Positions 45,317 through 56,555 are shown, counted from the first letter of the stretch. The stretch: 64,000 nt of DNA from Prosapia bicincta (GCA_036971475.1 JBAIZL010000001.1:209344341-209408340); one strand, 5' to 3'. Notes: generated by a model not told the origin, from the sequence alone. Program-made: numbers and translations.

Positions 45317-46592
45317 TTAAACCAATAAGGTCCTTTAGCGAACCCTAAAGGGCTCGCGCTAATACCAGTTACACCAGAGCTCGCGCGGGGTAATTTTTTA
45401 CCCCAACTAGTTTTAGGTCAATATTAGTAAAATATTCGTTATAAATGAAAAAATTATTCAAACATATTTTGATGTACTATAAAAGATATGAACAAATTCA
45501 TGCAATATTATTTCCTTCTTTATACGCCAAAACACTCTTCACATACTTCAACGTCTTTATAAACACTTTTCCCACAATTAGTAAAGCATTTATTGTTTTT
45601 TGTCTAAGTTTTTAGGGCAAAAATCACACCTGTAATTAAAATATTTGTTTGTAATATTGCCAAAAATAAAGCTATAGCCTATATTGTAAATAAACGTTTT
45701 TTGTTACAATAATCATGAAAACAAAATATTTTATAAACAAGAGCATATCAAAACGTAATACTTGCAAGAGAAAATAGAATCTGTGTCTTGACATTGTATA
45801 CTTTACTATATGCAAACCAGTTCTGTCTGTTGTCCATTTACCTTTAGAGTTTTTGCATGAAGACATCATTGCTCCACAAATATACAATTCCCCAAACAAC
45901 GTTTTAATTCCTTCAAAAGAAGTTTCATTTGCATCTCTCTCTTGAAAAGTTACAAATATAAAATTTGTGTTCTCTATTATCGCCAAGACAAAATATAGAT
46001 TTAAAATGTAGATAATTTAAAATAGATTATTAAATTTATAAATTAAAACGAACTTCAGTGATAAATTCCTCTCAAAATACGAAACCCAGTAAAATTCACT
46101 CACAGCAATCTTGCAAAAAAAATGAAAATAAATCTGTGATAAAAAAGTTGCAAAACACAATTTTAAATAATGTTCACTTATAAAATCTTCGTAAAATACA
46201 AAGAGAAATAGACTGCACTTATAAAAACTTTGCAAAATACAGATAGAAACAGACTTATCTTATAAAACCTAGCAAAATACGAATAAAAATTAACTCCACT
46301 AATAAAAACCTCGCAAAATACAAATAGAAATAGACTTCACTTAGAGGGACCAGTATTATAATGTGAGGACTCTCATAGGGTAAAAACTTTCCCAACTGTT
46401 GCAACTATAACTTCAAACCAGTATAAGTAAACAAAAACTGTCAAACTGCCTGATGTAGGGTCAGAAATAGATACAGGACTAGTCAATTAGAAGGTATGTA
46501 AGGGGTGGAAGAATTTCAGGATTTGGAACTGTTTTATAATCTTTGTTTAAATCTCACTGGGAGAATAATTACCCCGCGCGAGTCCTCAAGGG
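45317..46592 (-). mobile_element. piggyBac element, internally deleted, inside hAT copy 2
   Basis: The right end reads, on the minus strand, TTAA CCCTTGAGGACTCGCG then CGGGGTAATT. Near the left end are CCCTAAAGGGCTCGCGC (45343) and GAGCTCGCGCGGGGTAATTT (about 45381), with a TTAA at 45317 not directly abutting them, so the left end is rearranged. The interior encodes two pieces of a piggyBac transposase on the minus strand. Confidence 0.7.
45520..45986 (-). pseudogene. piggyBac transposase fragments (DDE start and Cys-rich C-terminus)
   Basis: Minus-strand ETSFEGIKTLFGELYICGAM is followed by TDRTGLHIVKYTMSRHRFYF and LLQVLRFD, matching the opening of the piggyBac DDE_Tnp_1_7 domain (FIGLLYL.G......WS.DG.G..IF...MS..RF..LLR.LRFD). 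Nearer the minus-strand 3' end CDFCPKNLDKKQ and KCFTNCGKSVYKDVEVCEEC plus FGV and TAA (45522-45520) are the zinc-binding C-terminal domain in another frame. The catalytic core between them is deleted. The N-terminus before the DDE domain is absent. Confidence 0.75.
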
Positions 46593-47600
46593 TTAAACCA
46601 AATGCTGATTTGAGATGACAAAAATATTATTATTATTTATGACACAACTACAAAGACGATTAGAAGCATTTATGATCCGTTGGTTTTTCACTGCTTGTCT
46701 CTTTCTCACTCAGGCAGGCTCGACTCTTTCTCTCTCTCCCTGTCTCTGGCCTCCGCTACTCTGCCACCACTTAATAGATGTCAAAACAAAAAACAAATAA
46801 AAGGTAGTCCAAATTTCTCCAGTTATATAAACTGAAATATCTATTACCAACGTTATATTGTAATTGTAAACTGAAGTTCTCATTTGTAATTTTAAATAAA
46901 TCATTACTTTTATCCGATATGTTTGTTATGTTCTAGGAAATTCCTATTCATAAATAAAGGTTGAACCCTTTGTGTAGCCTATTACATTAAAACAGAACTT
47001 TTAAAAGGCTTTACCATATGACCAAGATGTTAAGTGAATTATAGAATATCGTGTAGGCCCATATAACTTGAAAGAATTGAGAATCAAAAGAAAAGTTTTA
47101 GAATGGAGATTGGAATCTGAATTGAAAATTTTAGGTATCGCTCCACCCCTACCTATAAAAAATTATTACCAAAAACAAAAAATTATCAAATATTTTTGTT
47201 AAAAATAATTAATGACTTGCAACTTAATGAGACAAAGCATTGTCTATTAACACTGGTCACAGTTCTTCAGTGTCTTGTCTGGTGATCAAAAAATTTTATC
47301 TCAGTCTTTCATAAATTTACTTAAATTATAAGTTTCACAAACTATTACAAAATTTAATAAAAACATTTTAACATTTGTTGATCGTCATGAACAGTAAAAT
47401 CCATAAGAAATATTTAACCTAAAGCTAAATCATTTACAAGAGAAAGGACTTATAAACTTCCCCAAAACACACATCTACTATACTTTAGGCAAGTTATCAC
47501 AATCAAAGAGTATATATACTTGATTGTAATGATACCTTCAAGAACTGACATAGGTGGCAGTTTCTCAGGTTAATTAGAATAGATAGTTACAGCCCTTAAC

Positions 47601-48600
47601 CCTTAGCACTCGACTGTCGGGGGTCACCCAACACGATTTTCAAATGCCTATAACTCGTCTGCAGCGAAGCCCACGACATTCAATCTTTTATCATTTGGTG
47701 CTACACTCTATTGAAAATAATGTGAACTAAGTTGAAAATGCTTAACAATATGTGAGTCATCACAAAATCTAGTTTGCCGCTACGTTGTAAGCTGCAAGTA
47801 GTTACAGTTTTGCCGGGTATTTGTTTACTCATAGTCCGTGGCTTCATTTGCAATTAGTGATTCTGAAATTCCTGATCTTTTACTTGATCCTGATTTATTA
47901 GAATGTAGTTCAGTTTCATAAACAAAATAACTAAACCAACAGTTATTTGTAAATATAACCAATTTATGGATGGTGTAGATTTAGCTGTTCAATATAATGA
48001 ACCGTGCAGTTTTACGAGACGAACAAATAAATGGTGGAGCAAAATGTTTTTCTGGCTATTAGATGTAGCTGTAGTAAATAGTTTTATTATCTATAATAAC
48101 ATAGAAAAGGAAATAAAAGTTTTTAAAAAATAGTTTCGTCAAAACTAGGTGAGGGAACGCATTGGTGATATCAGGAATAACCCGTATAGTGAGATGGGTC
48201 GGCCATCAACTACTGACAAAGAAGAAAGACTGAATGGGAAATTACATTTAATCTTTTCCAATGATAAAAATACTTCTAAGGATTGTGTAGTTTGCAGTAA
48301 CAGGAAGATAAAAGGAGGTAGAAGGGAAACAGTTTTTCACTACAAAACATGGGGCAGAAAACCAGGACTTCATCCGGGAAGACTGTTTTCAAAGATATCA
48401 TACTCTGCAAAATTACAAATAAGATAATAAAATCATGTAATTACAGTATTAGTGAATAAAAATAGCTTAGTTTACTAAAATCATGTAAGAGAAAACAAAG
48501 TTTTCCATAAACAATTATGCAACCTGCATTTGAGGAATTTGTCCCAATTTAATTACAAGTAGGGAAGCAAAGCATGTTACAAAAATCCGAGCGCTAAGGG
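47601..48600 (+). mobile_element. piggyBac (PGBD4-like) element, 1000 bp, TTAA target
   Basis: Ends CCCTTAGCACTCG and CGAGCGCTAAGGG form 12/13-matching inverted repeats directly bordered by TTAA at 47597-47600 and 48601-48604. The paralogous copy A reads CAGCCCATATAAGTTGTT where this copy has CAGCCC-TTAA-[element]-TTAA-GTTGTT, an empty-site confirmation. Only the transposase C-terminus remains inside. Confidence 0.92.
48149..48427 (+). pseudogene. piggyBac transposase C-terminal Cys-rich region
   Basis: GRPSTTDKEERLNGKLH is followed by KDCVVCSNRKIKGGRRETVF and KPGLHPGRLFSKISY. This matches PGBD4-type transposases, where GRPS....RL.G.H precedes a zinc-binding CVVC..R...G.R....YC..C...PGLHP..CFE.YHT motif. 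Here later Cys residues are replaced (HYKTWGRKPG, GRLFSK), so the finger is broken. The catalytic DDD core is deleted upstream. The domain helps bind element ends in active relatives. Confidence 0.78.
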
Positions 48601-48688
48601 TTAAGTTGTTCTTTTACCAGATGTTTTAGACATGATAGACAGAGCCGTCATTACATTTTACATCAAGTAGGCTCTCTTGTCCAGTTTA

Positions 48689-49475
48689 GTTGGTACTCGG
48701 TGTCAGTAGCTGATGTCTCTTATGTGTCACACTGTATCAATATGAAAAATCTCCAGTCGTCCAAAGTTGAGTAAGAGTTGGTACTCGGTGTCAGTAGCTG
48801 ATGTCTCTTATGTGTCACACTGTATCAATATGAAAAATCTCCAGTCGTCCAAAGTTGAGTAAGAGTTGGTACTCGGTGTCAGTAGCTGATGTCTCTTATG
48901 TGTCACACTGTATCAATATGAAAAATCTCCAGTCCAAAGTTGAGTAAGAGTTGGTACTCGGTGTCAGTAGCTGATGTCTCTTATGTGTCACACTGTATCA
49001 ATATGAAAAATCTCCAGTCGTCCAAAGTTGAGTAAGAGTTGGTACTCGGTGTCAGTAGCTGATGTCTCTTATGTGTCACACTGTATCAATATGAAAAATC
49101 TCCAGTCGTCCAAAGCTGAGTAAGAGTTGGTACTCGGTGTCAGTAGCTGATGTCTCTTATGTGTCACACTGTATCAATATGAAAAATCTCCAGTCGTCCA
49201 AAGTTGAGTAAGAGTTGGTACTCGGTGTCAGTAGCTGATGTCTCTTATGTGTCACACTGTATCAATATGAAAAATCTCCAGTCGTCCAAAGTTGAGTAAG
49301 AGTTGGTACTCGGTGTCAGTAGCTGATGTCTCTTATGTGTCACACTGTGTCAATATGAAAAATCTCCAGTCGTCCAAAGTTGAGTGAGAGTTGGTACTCG
49401 GTGTCAGTAGCTGATGTCTCTTATGTGTCACACTGTATCAATATGAAAAATCTCCAGTCGTCCAAAGTTGGGTAA
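48689..49475 (+). repeat. 88-bp minisatellite, nine nearly identical copies
   Basis: GTTGGTACTCGGTGTCAGTA recurs at 48689, 48777, 48865, 48949, 49037, 49125, 49213, 49301 and 49389. The 84-bp spacing after 48865 reflects loss of TCGT in one unit. Only a few point differences exist (GCTGAG near 49116, CTGTGTC near 49348), so expansion is recent. Copy A of the host repeat has one unit. Confidence 0.95.
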
Positions 49476-49539
49476 GAATGAGAGTAGGGATATACAAAGT
49501 TCTATATTTAACAACTATTTTGTATTTGATTGATTACTT

Positions 49540-49830
49540 AGTCCAGGCGTCCAGCTCTAGGTGTAGCCGATAGCCCGATGTCCACTATATATTCGGAACG
49601 CCAAACTCCACAGCCCTCTGTTCAGGAGGAAGTCCTGCCACTTCTCCAGTTCAACCCTCATGTGGTTCCTCGCCGGGATGGGGTAAGTGCAATCCCGATG
49701 GTTTCGTCTTGCTCCTCATCACAAAGAGCGCACAAAGGTGATTCAGCAAGGTTAAACCGGTATAAATAAGCTTCCGTGACCAGATGTCCCGTCCTGGCTC
49801 TTGCCGCAAATGTCGCGACTTGACATTTGA
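49540..49830 (-). pseudogene. non-LTR ORF2 C-terminal zinc-finger region
   Basis: Minus strand KCQVATFAARARTGHLVTEA then YLYRFNLAESPLCALCDEEQ matches the post-RNase H region of I/R1/LOA-type ORF2 (RTGH......RF.....P.C..C...ET..H...C). After DEEQDET the expected His/Cys half is lost through a frameshift (IGIALTPSRRGTT then stop). Confidence 0.75.
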
Positions 49831-49831
49831 T

Positions 49832-50585
49832 TAACCCTCTGCGTGTTATACTCAATACAAAGTGCCGTGTAAAACAATCTTTCTGCCACAAAATCAACTC
49901 ACTGATGGGATACACCACCCCTGAACAAATCCCCACGTTCCATGAGGAACCTCCAAATGACTGGCCTGAAATGATTATAAATCTGCAACTACCTCACGGC
50001 GGAAACAAGGGAGACCACAGAGAAGTGCTGAAAGCAGAGACTCTTGAAATGATTCGAACTCAGTACGACGGATACATAAAAATTTTTACCGACGGATCCC
50101 TGGATAAAGAACTAGGCATTTCTGGAGCAGGGTACTACAACGAGTCGAATGGAGATAGATTTTTCATCCCGGCGAACTCCAGCTCAAGTATGGATGTAGA
50201 GCTGCTCGGTATTAACGCCGCATTGTCAGGCTGTCTGGGGATGATGGCCAAGTCAAAGATATGCATCCTTTCGGACTCTAAGTCAGCTCTACAGTCGCTG
50301 GCTCATCCCTCCACTGGACCATATTCATTCCGTATAGCAGAAATCAGGAGGTTGATAAAAAAGATCAATTGTGACGGACTCGAAGTCTGCCTTCAATGGA
50401 TCCCTGCCCATGTCGGCATTCCGGGCAACGAGGAAGCGGATGCAATAGCAAAACAAGCTTCTAGAATGAAGCCCACAAATAAGGAGCAGCACTCCCTACT
50501 GCACTGTAAAAATGCCAGGAAAAAGTACTTTAGAGACGCCTGGGCTGCCCGGTGGGAAGCTGAAGTGACTGGACGACACCTATTC
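49832..50585 (+). pseudogene. non-LTR ORF2 RNase H domain, intact frame
   Basis: An open frame with all RNase HI catalytic positions visible: IFTDGSLDKE (first Asp), VELLGINAAL (Glu), ILSDSKSALQSL (second Asp) and LQWIPAHVGIPGNEEADAIA (His region and last Asp). About 80 residues of the linker between reverse transcriptase and RNase H precede it. The reverse transcriptase and endonuclease are missing, and the 3' continuation is on the other strand, so no complete protein can be made. The clean frame suggests a young insertion. In intact elements the domain removes RNA from the RNA-DNA hybrid. Confidence 0.85.
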
Positions 50586-50603
50586 CATTTACAACTATTT
50601 TGT

Positions 50604-53132
50604 GTAAATATATATAAATATTTTTATAAATAGGGTATTGTTCTATATCTTTGAAGTGAACAATAACAGTGGGATTCTAGAATCAAACATAAATTCAAAC
50701 CGTAGCTTTTAATTTGTTACTAATTAGTAATAAAAAAATAATAAGCTAACTAATTTCCAAATTATAAATTAAAGATTTGCACTGGTATAGAATATATAAT
50801 ATTTAGTGCTTATACTATATTACTAAAGTGAGAATATTTTAATTGCAAAATACAACTCGATTGATGTAAGGAATTAATTCATGCATGCTAAATAGCTCAG
50901 GCCGGGAATAATTTAATCCACAATAGGTTAATGAAAACATTATGCATGGGAGAAGAGAATTTACTCTTAAAAGGTCTGATGGTATTTGAAGACTGTATCA
51001 GAAATCGATAAGAACATGAAGTTTCCCTGAACATTGTCCGGTATTGTTTCAAATAAGCTGTTTTTATCAGAACCTGACCACTGGGATGAAGAATATGAGG
51101 TTGTTTCAAGTGACTTAAAATCGGAATTGGAAAAATTAAAGCAAAAAGGAGTTGACAAGTAATAAATTACAACAACATGGACAGATGACGAACAATTTTA
51201 ATTGTCCGAGTATGAAAAATTTTATGAACAAAAAACTTTGTTTAAGCGTGAAATGTACTTGTAGTAGTAGAAACTAAGTTCACAAAAATATATTTTTTTC
51301 GCTTTATCAATATTTCTACAAAAATTTTAAATATAAAAGCTTTATTAGTTTAAATTCTTCTAGTTTCAGGTATAAAAAATGAGGTTTCAAAAATTAGTTT
51401 ATTATGTGAAATACAAACCTATGATGTAATGATTCATTCCCTTTATTAATTATCTCTTGGTGAATTCAGGCTGAAAAAAAAACAAAATTAATGTAAATAT
51501 TATTTCTATCACTTCCAGTTATTATAGATTTATGGATGTAATAAAACACCAATTTAACTGTTACCATAAAGATATGTACTGAAAGCTACTCAATACACAT
51601 ATTATTAAAACTAATTTTAAAAATTGGAAAATTATAAAATTATTTTTCTTTATACAACTTTTGGAATTTCAAGCACATCTCTTACTATCTTTAAAAAACT
51701 GAGTATACAATATTTGTATTAAATATAATGATAATTTAAAATCTTGTTAGTAGAAAATAAATAATATTTACATGAAAAAATAATTCAATTACAACTTTTA
51801 TTAGAATTATACATAAAAATTTATTTTTTAAATTTACATATTAATCAACAAGGTCTTTTTACAAAAATGTTGCTTGAATAAACTTATAAATGAATTTCAA
51901 TTTACTTAAATAGATGAAAGAACATTTTTAAAATAATTTTTGAAAACCATTCAAGACAAATACTTTCAACAATTTTTTGGACTCAAGATATTATTTAAAA
52001 CCTGGAATATGTAGCTTCTGGTGGAAATCAAATGATAAAACTTTGTCCTCACTCAAATGCCAGTTTTTCAGAGTTAAATTTCTGGTTATCGTGTTTGTCA
52101 TTGGAACCTGATATTGTTAGGTTTTTTTTTTTTTTTTTGGCACATTAACTTTTGTTGGCTCGTTCCAGTAAACCTCGATCAAACAGAACTTTCTATGAAG
52201 TTTTAATCCCCTTGTATTTTATTTATATTTTGGAGAATTTAGATTCCTAAACATTGCAGTTACTGATTTGTGTTTGATTATTCATTACTTCTATATTTTT
52301 CAACTGGGCTTCGTATATTTCTACATTTTCAATATTATTAAGGAAATTTTTTTCAATTTTTTAGATTATTGGTTTTCTTTTTCAATTTCTTTTGTGACAT
52401 GTCTTTTCTTCATGCAGTTTTATAAAATATTTTAATCATGTTTTTATTTTCATATTTACAAAAATATTTTTCATATTCCAAGGCATAAATTGGTCATAAT
52501 CCAGGAAAATTGGAAAAATGATACAAATAAACAAAAACGTATCGTTATTACTGAAAATTTCTCCGTTTTTCAAACCCCTAAATTGAGCAAATTTCTTTTT
52601 GAACATTCCTAGGAATATATTGGACCAAATTATTTTTTAATCAATTGCTTAAGAAAATAAGGACCTATAACAATATTAAAGTATGTGAGAAAAAATATAA
52701 AACTTATTTTTCATTGGTTAATTTTTTTTAAACAATGTTATTATGTAAAATAATCTGCTAGTAAAATTATGTTATTTAGTTAGGTTTTATGGTGATAAAC
52801 TGAAAAGAGATTTTATATTGTTAAGTTAGGTTTTTAGAGTGATCAAGAAAAATAAACGAAGAGTCGAACAGATAGACCAGAGCACCTGAAGACAATGCCT
52901 GAATTCGCTAAATTTTTTTAAATATTTTATCACGTTATCATCATTATACTTGTAATTTTGAGACAAGGTGAGTTTATAGTTTTATTGTATGTTTCCGATA
53001 AGGAATAAAATTATTATTTTATATTTCATTAAAAATAAAATTTAAAATTGACAAAAAAACACTAATTAGTTAGAGCCAATATGAGGATGGAGACCAAACC
53101 AATCAATCAATCTGGGGTGTGCCTCGATAATG
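50604..53132. other. mostly AT-rich unique DNA
   Basis: Apart from the tail of repeat copy B (to 50885) and a candidate exon at 51071-51162, no feature is supported. A run of 18 T lies near 52120. Confidence 0.45.
51071..51162 (+). CDS. candidate terminal exon, unknown acidic C-terminus
   Basis: A good acceptor AGCTGTTTTTATCAG is followed by two bases of a split codon and then PDHWDEEYEVVSSDLKSELE and KLKQKGVDK with TAA at 51160-51162. The peptide is charged and coding-like, compatible with the amphipathic end of a cytosolic protein. No upstream partner exon was found within the window, so it could be the last exon of a plus-strand gene with a long intron or a fragment of a repeat. Not recognised. 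Confidence 0.35.
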
Positions 53133-53704
53133 TACAGGATAGCACACATAAAAATAGTCCCATAACTTAACCAAGATTATATGTTTATACAGAATCAAGG
53201 GAAATTCCCCTTACCATGTACAACCTCCAAATGTCAAGGCTATATTAGCTTAGCAAACATCCCGAATGTAGATTGGTTACTTGACACAATGTAGTCGTAT
53301 TCGGTGGGTCAGAGAGTTTTTATTGTAGAATGCTATATTTGTAGCATTCAAATTTCTGTGAGAAATATCCAGAGAGTACTATTTCTGGCAAGAGGATGGT
53401 TCAAGTGATGTTACGAAAATGGCGTAGTACGAGCACAATCTTAAATAAATCGAGAAATAAGCCTAATTTTGTCCGAACGACTGTAGTTGTTGCTAATATC
53501 GCAGCTCATACAACACAGCCAGTAAGTTGATTCAGCATTTGTCACATCAAGTTGGTGTGTGACTCAGATCTTGCCAAAAGTTCTACACGTTGTTTATTGT
53601 GTTTCAAAATTGTTACAATGATCCAAGATATGTCGTAAATAAACACATTTCATTTCAATTACATTGCATGATTTTACAGGGCTACTTTTGTGTGCCACCC
53701 TGTA
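53133..53704 (+). mobile_element. Tc1/mariner-like DNA transposon fossil (DUF4817-type)
   Basis: The left end TACAGGATAGCACACATAAA and the inverted right end TACAGGGTGGCACACAAAAG form about 30-bp imperfect inverted repeats 572 bp apart. Inside, YSVGQRVFIVECYI (about 53298-53345) matches the DUF4817 helix-turn-helix of insect IS630/Tc1-type transposases (Y..EQRVFIV..Y..TGS). Most of the transposase is deleted or degraded. Confidence 0.65.
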
Positions 53705-53881
53705 TACTAAGACAATTTCCATGTGGGTAGGATCAATTCATAGAAAGTTCTGACTGATGGGAATTTTCTGAAAGGAGCCCATTAAAGTTAATGAGACAAT
53801 GCAAGGAATGGTGAATAGCTATGATACTCAGAATATTAATATACAACCTTGCAGAAACATGAAATGTTGTAAAATGCATAC

Positions 53882-54012
53882 CAGAATACTTGAACATCCT
53901 TTGAAGGTTTTACATTGGACATATCCAAAGGTGTAAGAAACACAAACTGTTTATTTTGCTCTTTAGCCTGAGTAATTAATATATTCATTATTTTATTTCT
54001 GTTCACCGGGTC
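53882..54012 (-). CDS. SMC6: SMC6 exon after Walker B
   Basis: The acceptor is TTATGTTTCAG (AG at 54014-54013). The exon reads DPVNRNKIMNILITQAKEQN then KQFVFLTPLDMSNVKPSKDV, matching the SMC6 C-terminus after the Walker B helix (DMVNR......L......R.QFI.LTPQDMS). The donor is either GTATGC (53881) or, 5 bp further in, GTATTC after CAA; the second keeps phase 0. The expected final residues (R.PDP.. motif) were not found downstream, so one more small exon should lie at lower coordinates or be disrupted. Confidence 0.85.
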
Positions 54013-54882
54013 CTGAAACATAAGAAAATTAATTACGTAAAACAAGAACGAACTCAATTTTATGTTCTAAATTAATATCAAACCCCAAATCAATAGTATT
54101 TTTGTTTTTTAATGACAACATATTTTGGTGAAACCTGCTTAAAACAGATTATTTACAAAATTGAAGCCTTTATATATAGCAATAAAATCTGAGAACAGAG
54201 AATTTACTTATGTAATTTCACAATAACAAACCATTCAAATGTTAAACCAATAATCAAACTCTATTAGCCTATTATAAACCAAGATTTTACTCTATTAGCC
54301 TATTGCTGATTACTGTTCAAGTTATGCGTCATCAATTATTTTATGCAAAGTGTATACTGTCACATAGCAGTGTCATCGATAGTCAGTTATTGAATGTTTG
54401 TCCCTTGTTAAATTTGTTATTTTCTTCATGCTTCATATAAGCATGTGCAACACACTTCTCATTAGTAAGTGACTATTTTTGTTTCATGGACTTTAATTGC
54501 CATCCTAATAACTTATCGTAGCCAACTTATCAGCCGGCCAGTATTTTCCCATTTATCGTTTAGTTACATATATGTTGGTTACCACAAGAACTAAATTGAA
54601 ATTGTCCGAGTTGCATCACGTGCTACTTGATAGTGAGAGTGAACTTAGTTACGTTAATGGTGACAATGATGGTTTAGTGTGATTGCATTAACACAGTTTT
54701 CCTAATGCAATTAGTGACGACAGTGACTTTATAAGTACAGACAGTGGTTCAGATAATATTCCCACACCAGTGTCCCTACCCTATTGTAGATCCCCTGCTA
54801 AGCCCTACTAGATCTATTGGTCTGCCATCAACATTGCATGTTGATGTTGATAATTTAATAGGTTATAACTGTGGCGTAATGT

Positions 54883-55430
54883 TTATTTTTAAATAAATAA
54901 AGTCTCTATGCCACAGATAACTTTTATTTACACCTTATGTACATTTCAATTGCACAGCAATCATCTTCAGAGGTATTTAAAAATACAACTAGCTTCAAAC
55001 AACATACTACATCAAATATATAGGCATAAACCGGTAACTACTTCACCACGCCCCTATTTAAAACTAGTCCGACCAATCACGTTGCAGTAAATGTGATTAG
55101 TTATAATCTTTTTTGTTAATAAATAATATTATTGTTTTTTGGTAAAATTGATATAGTTATAACGGTAACTCTTCACCACGGGAGTTGAAAGACCGGACAA
55201 AGTTGCAGAGGGGGGATTTCACTGCAACGTGATTGGTCAGACTAGTTTTAAATAGGGGTGCGGTAAAGTAGTTACCGGTTTATGCCTATATATTTGATGT
55301 AGTATGTTGTTTAAAGCTATTTGTATTTTTAAATACCTCTGAAGATGATAGCTGTGGAATTGAAATGTACATACGTAAGGTTTAAATAAAAGTTATTTGT
55401 GGTATAAAGGCTTTATTTATTTAAAAATAA
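54883..55430. repeat. 548-bp inverted repeat with Penelope-tail motif and 16-bp flanking duplication
   Basis: The arms are long inverted copies: TTATTTTTAAATAAATAAAG at the left edge against the mirrored right edge, ATATAGGCATAAACCGGTAA paired with TTACCGGTTTATGCCTATAT, and CCGACCAATCACGTTGCAG paired with CTGCAACGTGATTGGTCAG. Both arms include CTGAAGATGAT..GAAATGTACAT, as at 26112-26301. ATAATTTAATAGGTTA is duplicated at 54850-54865 and 55427-55442, a candidate target duplication. It lies in an SMC6 intron. Confidence 0.85.
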
Positions 55431-55929
55431 TTTAATAGGTTAATTAATAGGTTTTGGTGATATCTTGCTTTAAAATTTTAAATTCCCAGGAAGTTATGAA
55501 TTTTGGGAATATAGGCAGCAAAAATCTCTGGGAATATTTCTTTGAGTTTAGGTTCCTGGGGATTTTTCAAAATGTATATATATTAAAATATCAAGAAACC
55601 TATCTACGATCTGGTCATACTCCGATTGAGTCTGCAATTTTAAAAGTTATGTTTCGGGATTATTTGGCAAATGTCATATAATCCTCATTTTAAGCTACTC
55701 CTTCTTTTAATCCTAGAGAATAGCACATATAGCACCCCATGCATAAAAACGGGGATTCTTAAGTTGATACCAACATAATCAAGAGTTTGCCTCTGTGACT
55801 TATGGATTCATGGCAAATTCTGGTCTAACTGGGAATTGTTGTATTTGCATCCAAGCTGACTCTTGTTTGAGTATAATGCAATTCTGGAAATATGAATTCC
55901 TCAAAAATTTTCAAAAACTTGATGATAAT

Positions 55930-56290
55930 GAAAAATGTTACTTAGCCCATTGGTTTACTAAGGTTAACCCCCAATATATCAATTTTTGGGAAAACCCTGA
56001 AAATAACTTTAGATTTTTAAAGGTTTTTGAAAACTTGATGATTTTTCAGAAAATTTACACTTAGCCTATTGGATTGCTGATGTTAAAAACTCCCTAAATA
56101 CCAATTTTTGTGAAAATTTTCAAGAGTAGTTTCCAATTGAAAAATTACAAATACATATATATAAAATTTTTTCTAACTAGTGATGATTTTTTACCAAATT
56201 TTGACTTAGACCATTGGATTCCTGGGGTCAAAAACCCCTCTATTTCAATTTTGGTGAAAATCCTTTAAGTAGTTTTCAAGAAAAAATTTA
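55930..56290. repeat. degenerate tandem repeat, unit about 130 bp
   Basis: ACTTAGCCCATTGGTTTACT, CACTTAGCCTATTGGATTGC and GACTTAGACCATTGGATTCC recur, each followed by GGT(C/T)AA.AACCCC-type sequence and AATTTT.GTGAAAAT. Three drifted units are visible. Confidence 0.6.
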
Positions 56291-56555
56291 CACATATATA
56301 AATTATTAGTTGTTTAAAAATATTAGATATACTTTAAAAATGTCTCTTTTATTATTTTCATTTTAATTGTTTATACAATTTAAGAATTATCAAATGGGAA
56401 TAATTTTCATGCCTCAATTTTATTTATTCATTGAAATTAGAAAATAATGTAAGAGAAATTACTTATTTCATTTACTTTTATATTTTTACTTTTCATAAAT
56501 ATTAATTACTAAGGTTTTAAATTTTTATATACCGAGTGATGGGTTAAATATAATG

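Larger units (their letters stand above)
45101..47151 (-). mobile_element. non-autonomous hAT element, copy 2 (interrupted by piggyBac)
   Basis: The ends TAGGCATGGGC and ACCCCTA and the body match 2474-3194 in inverted orientation (ATTCTGATTCTCGATTCC, later TAAATTCCTATTCATAAA-type blocks and ACATTAAAACAGAACTTTTA). It is flanked by 8-bp duplications CCTATAAC (45093-45100) and CCTATAAA (47152-47159). The extra 1.3 kb relative to copy 1 is a piggyBac insertion near 45317-46592. Confidence 0.85.
49524..50590. mobile_element. non-LTR retrotransposon with internal 5' inversion (twin priming)
   Basis: ACAACTATTTTGT is duplicated at 49511-49523 and 50591-50603. Inside, the 3' part of ORF2 lies on the minus strand (49540-49830) and the RNase H part on the plus strand (49832-50585), joined head to head near 49830. 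The RNase H segment's downstream end faces the target duplication, as twin-primed insertions predict. A short TAAGTAATCAATCAAAT-type tail marks the 3' end near 49524-49540. Confidence 0.8.
47560..50885. repeat. dispersed repeat, copy B (expanded by insertions)
   Basis: Paralogue of 35500-35995. Relative to copy A it has a piggyBac element at 47601-48600, an 88-bp minisatellite (48689-49475) and a non-LTR insertion (49524-50590). Colinearity resumes at GTGAACAATAACAGTGGGAT (50657) and ends near 50885. Confidence 0.78.

Noticed and set aside
48689..49475. Second array with constant 20-bp words every 88 bp, superficially CRISPR-like
   Set aside because: The intervening sequence is identical in every unit; it is a minisatellite grown from a dispersed repeat.
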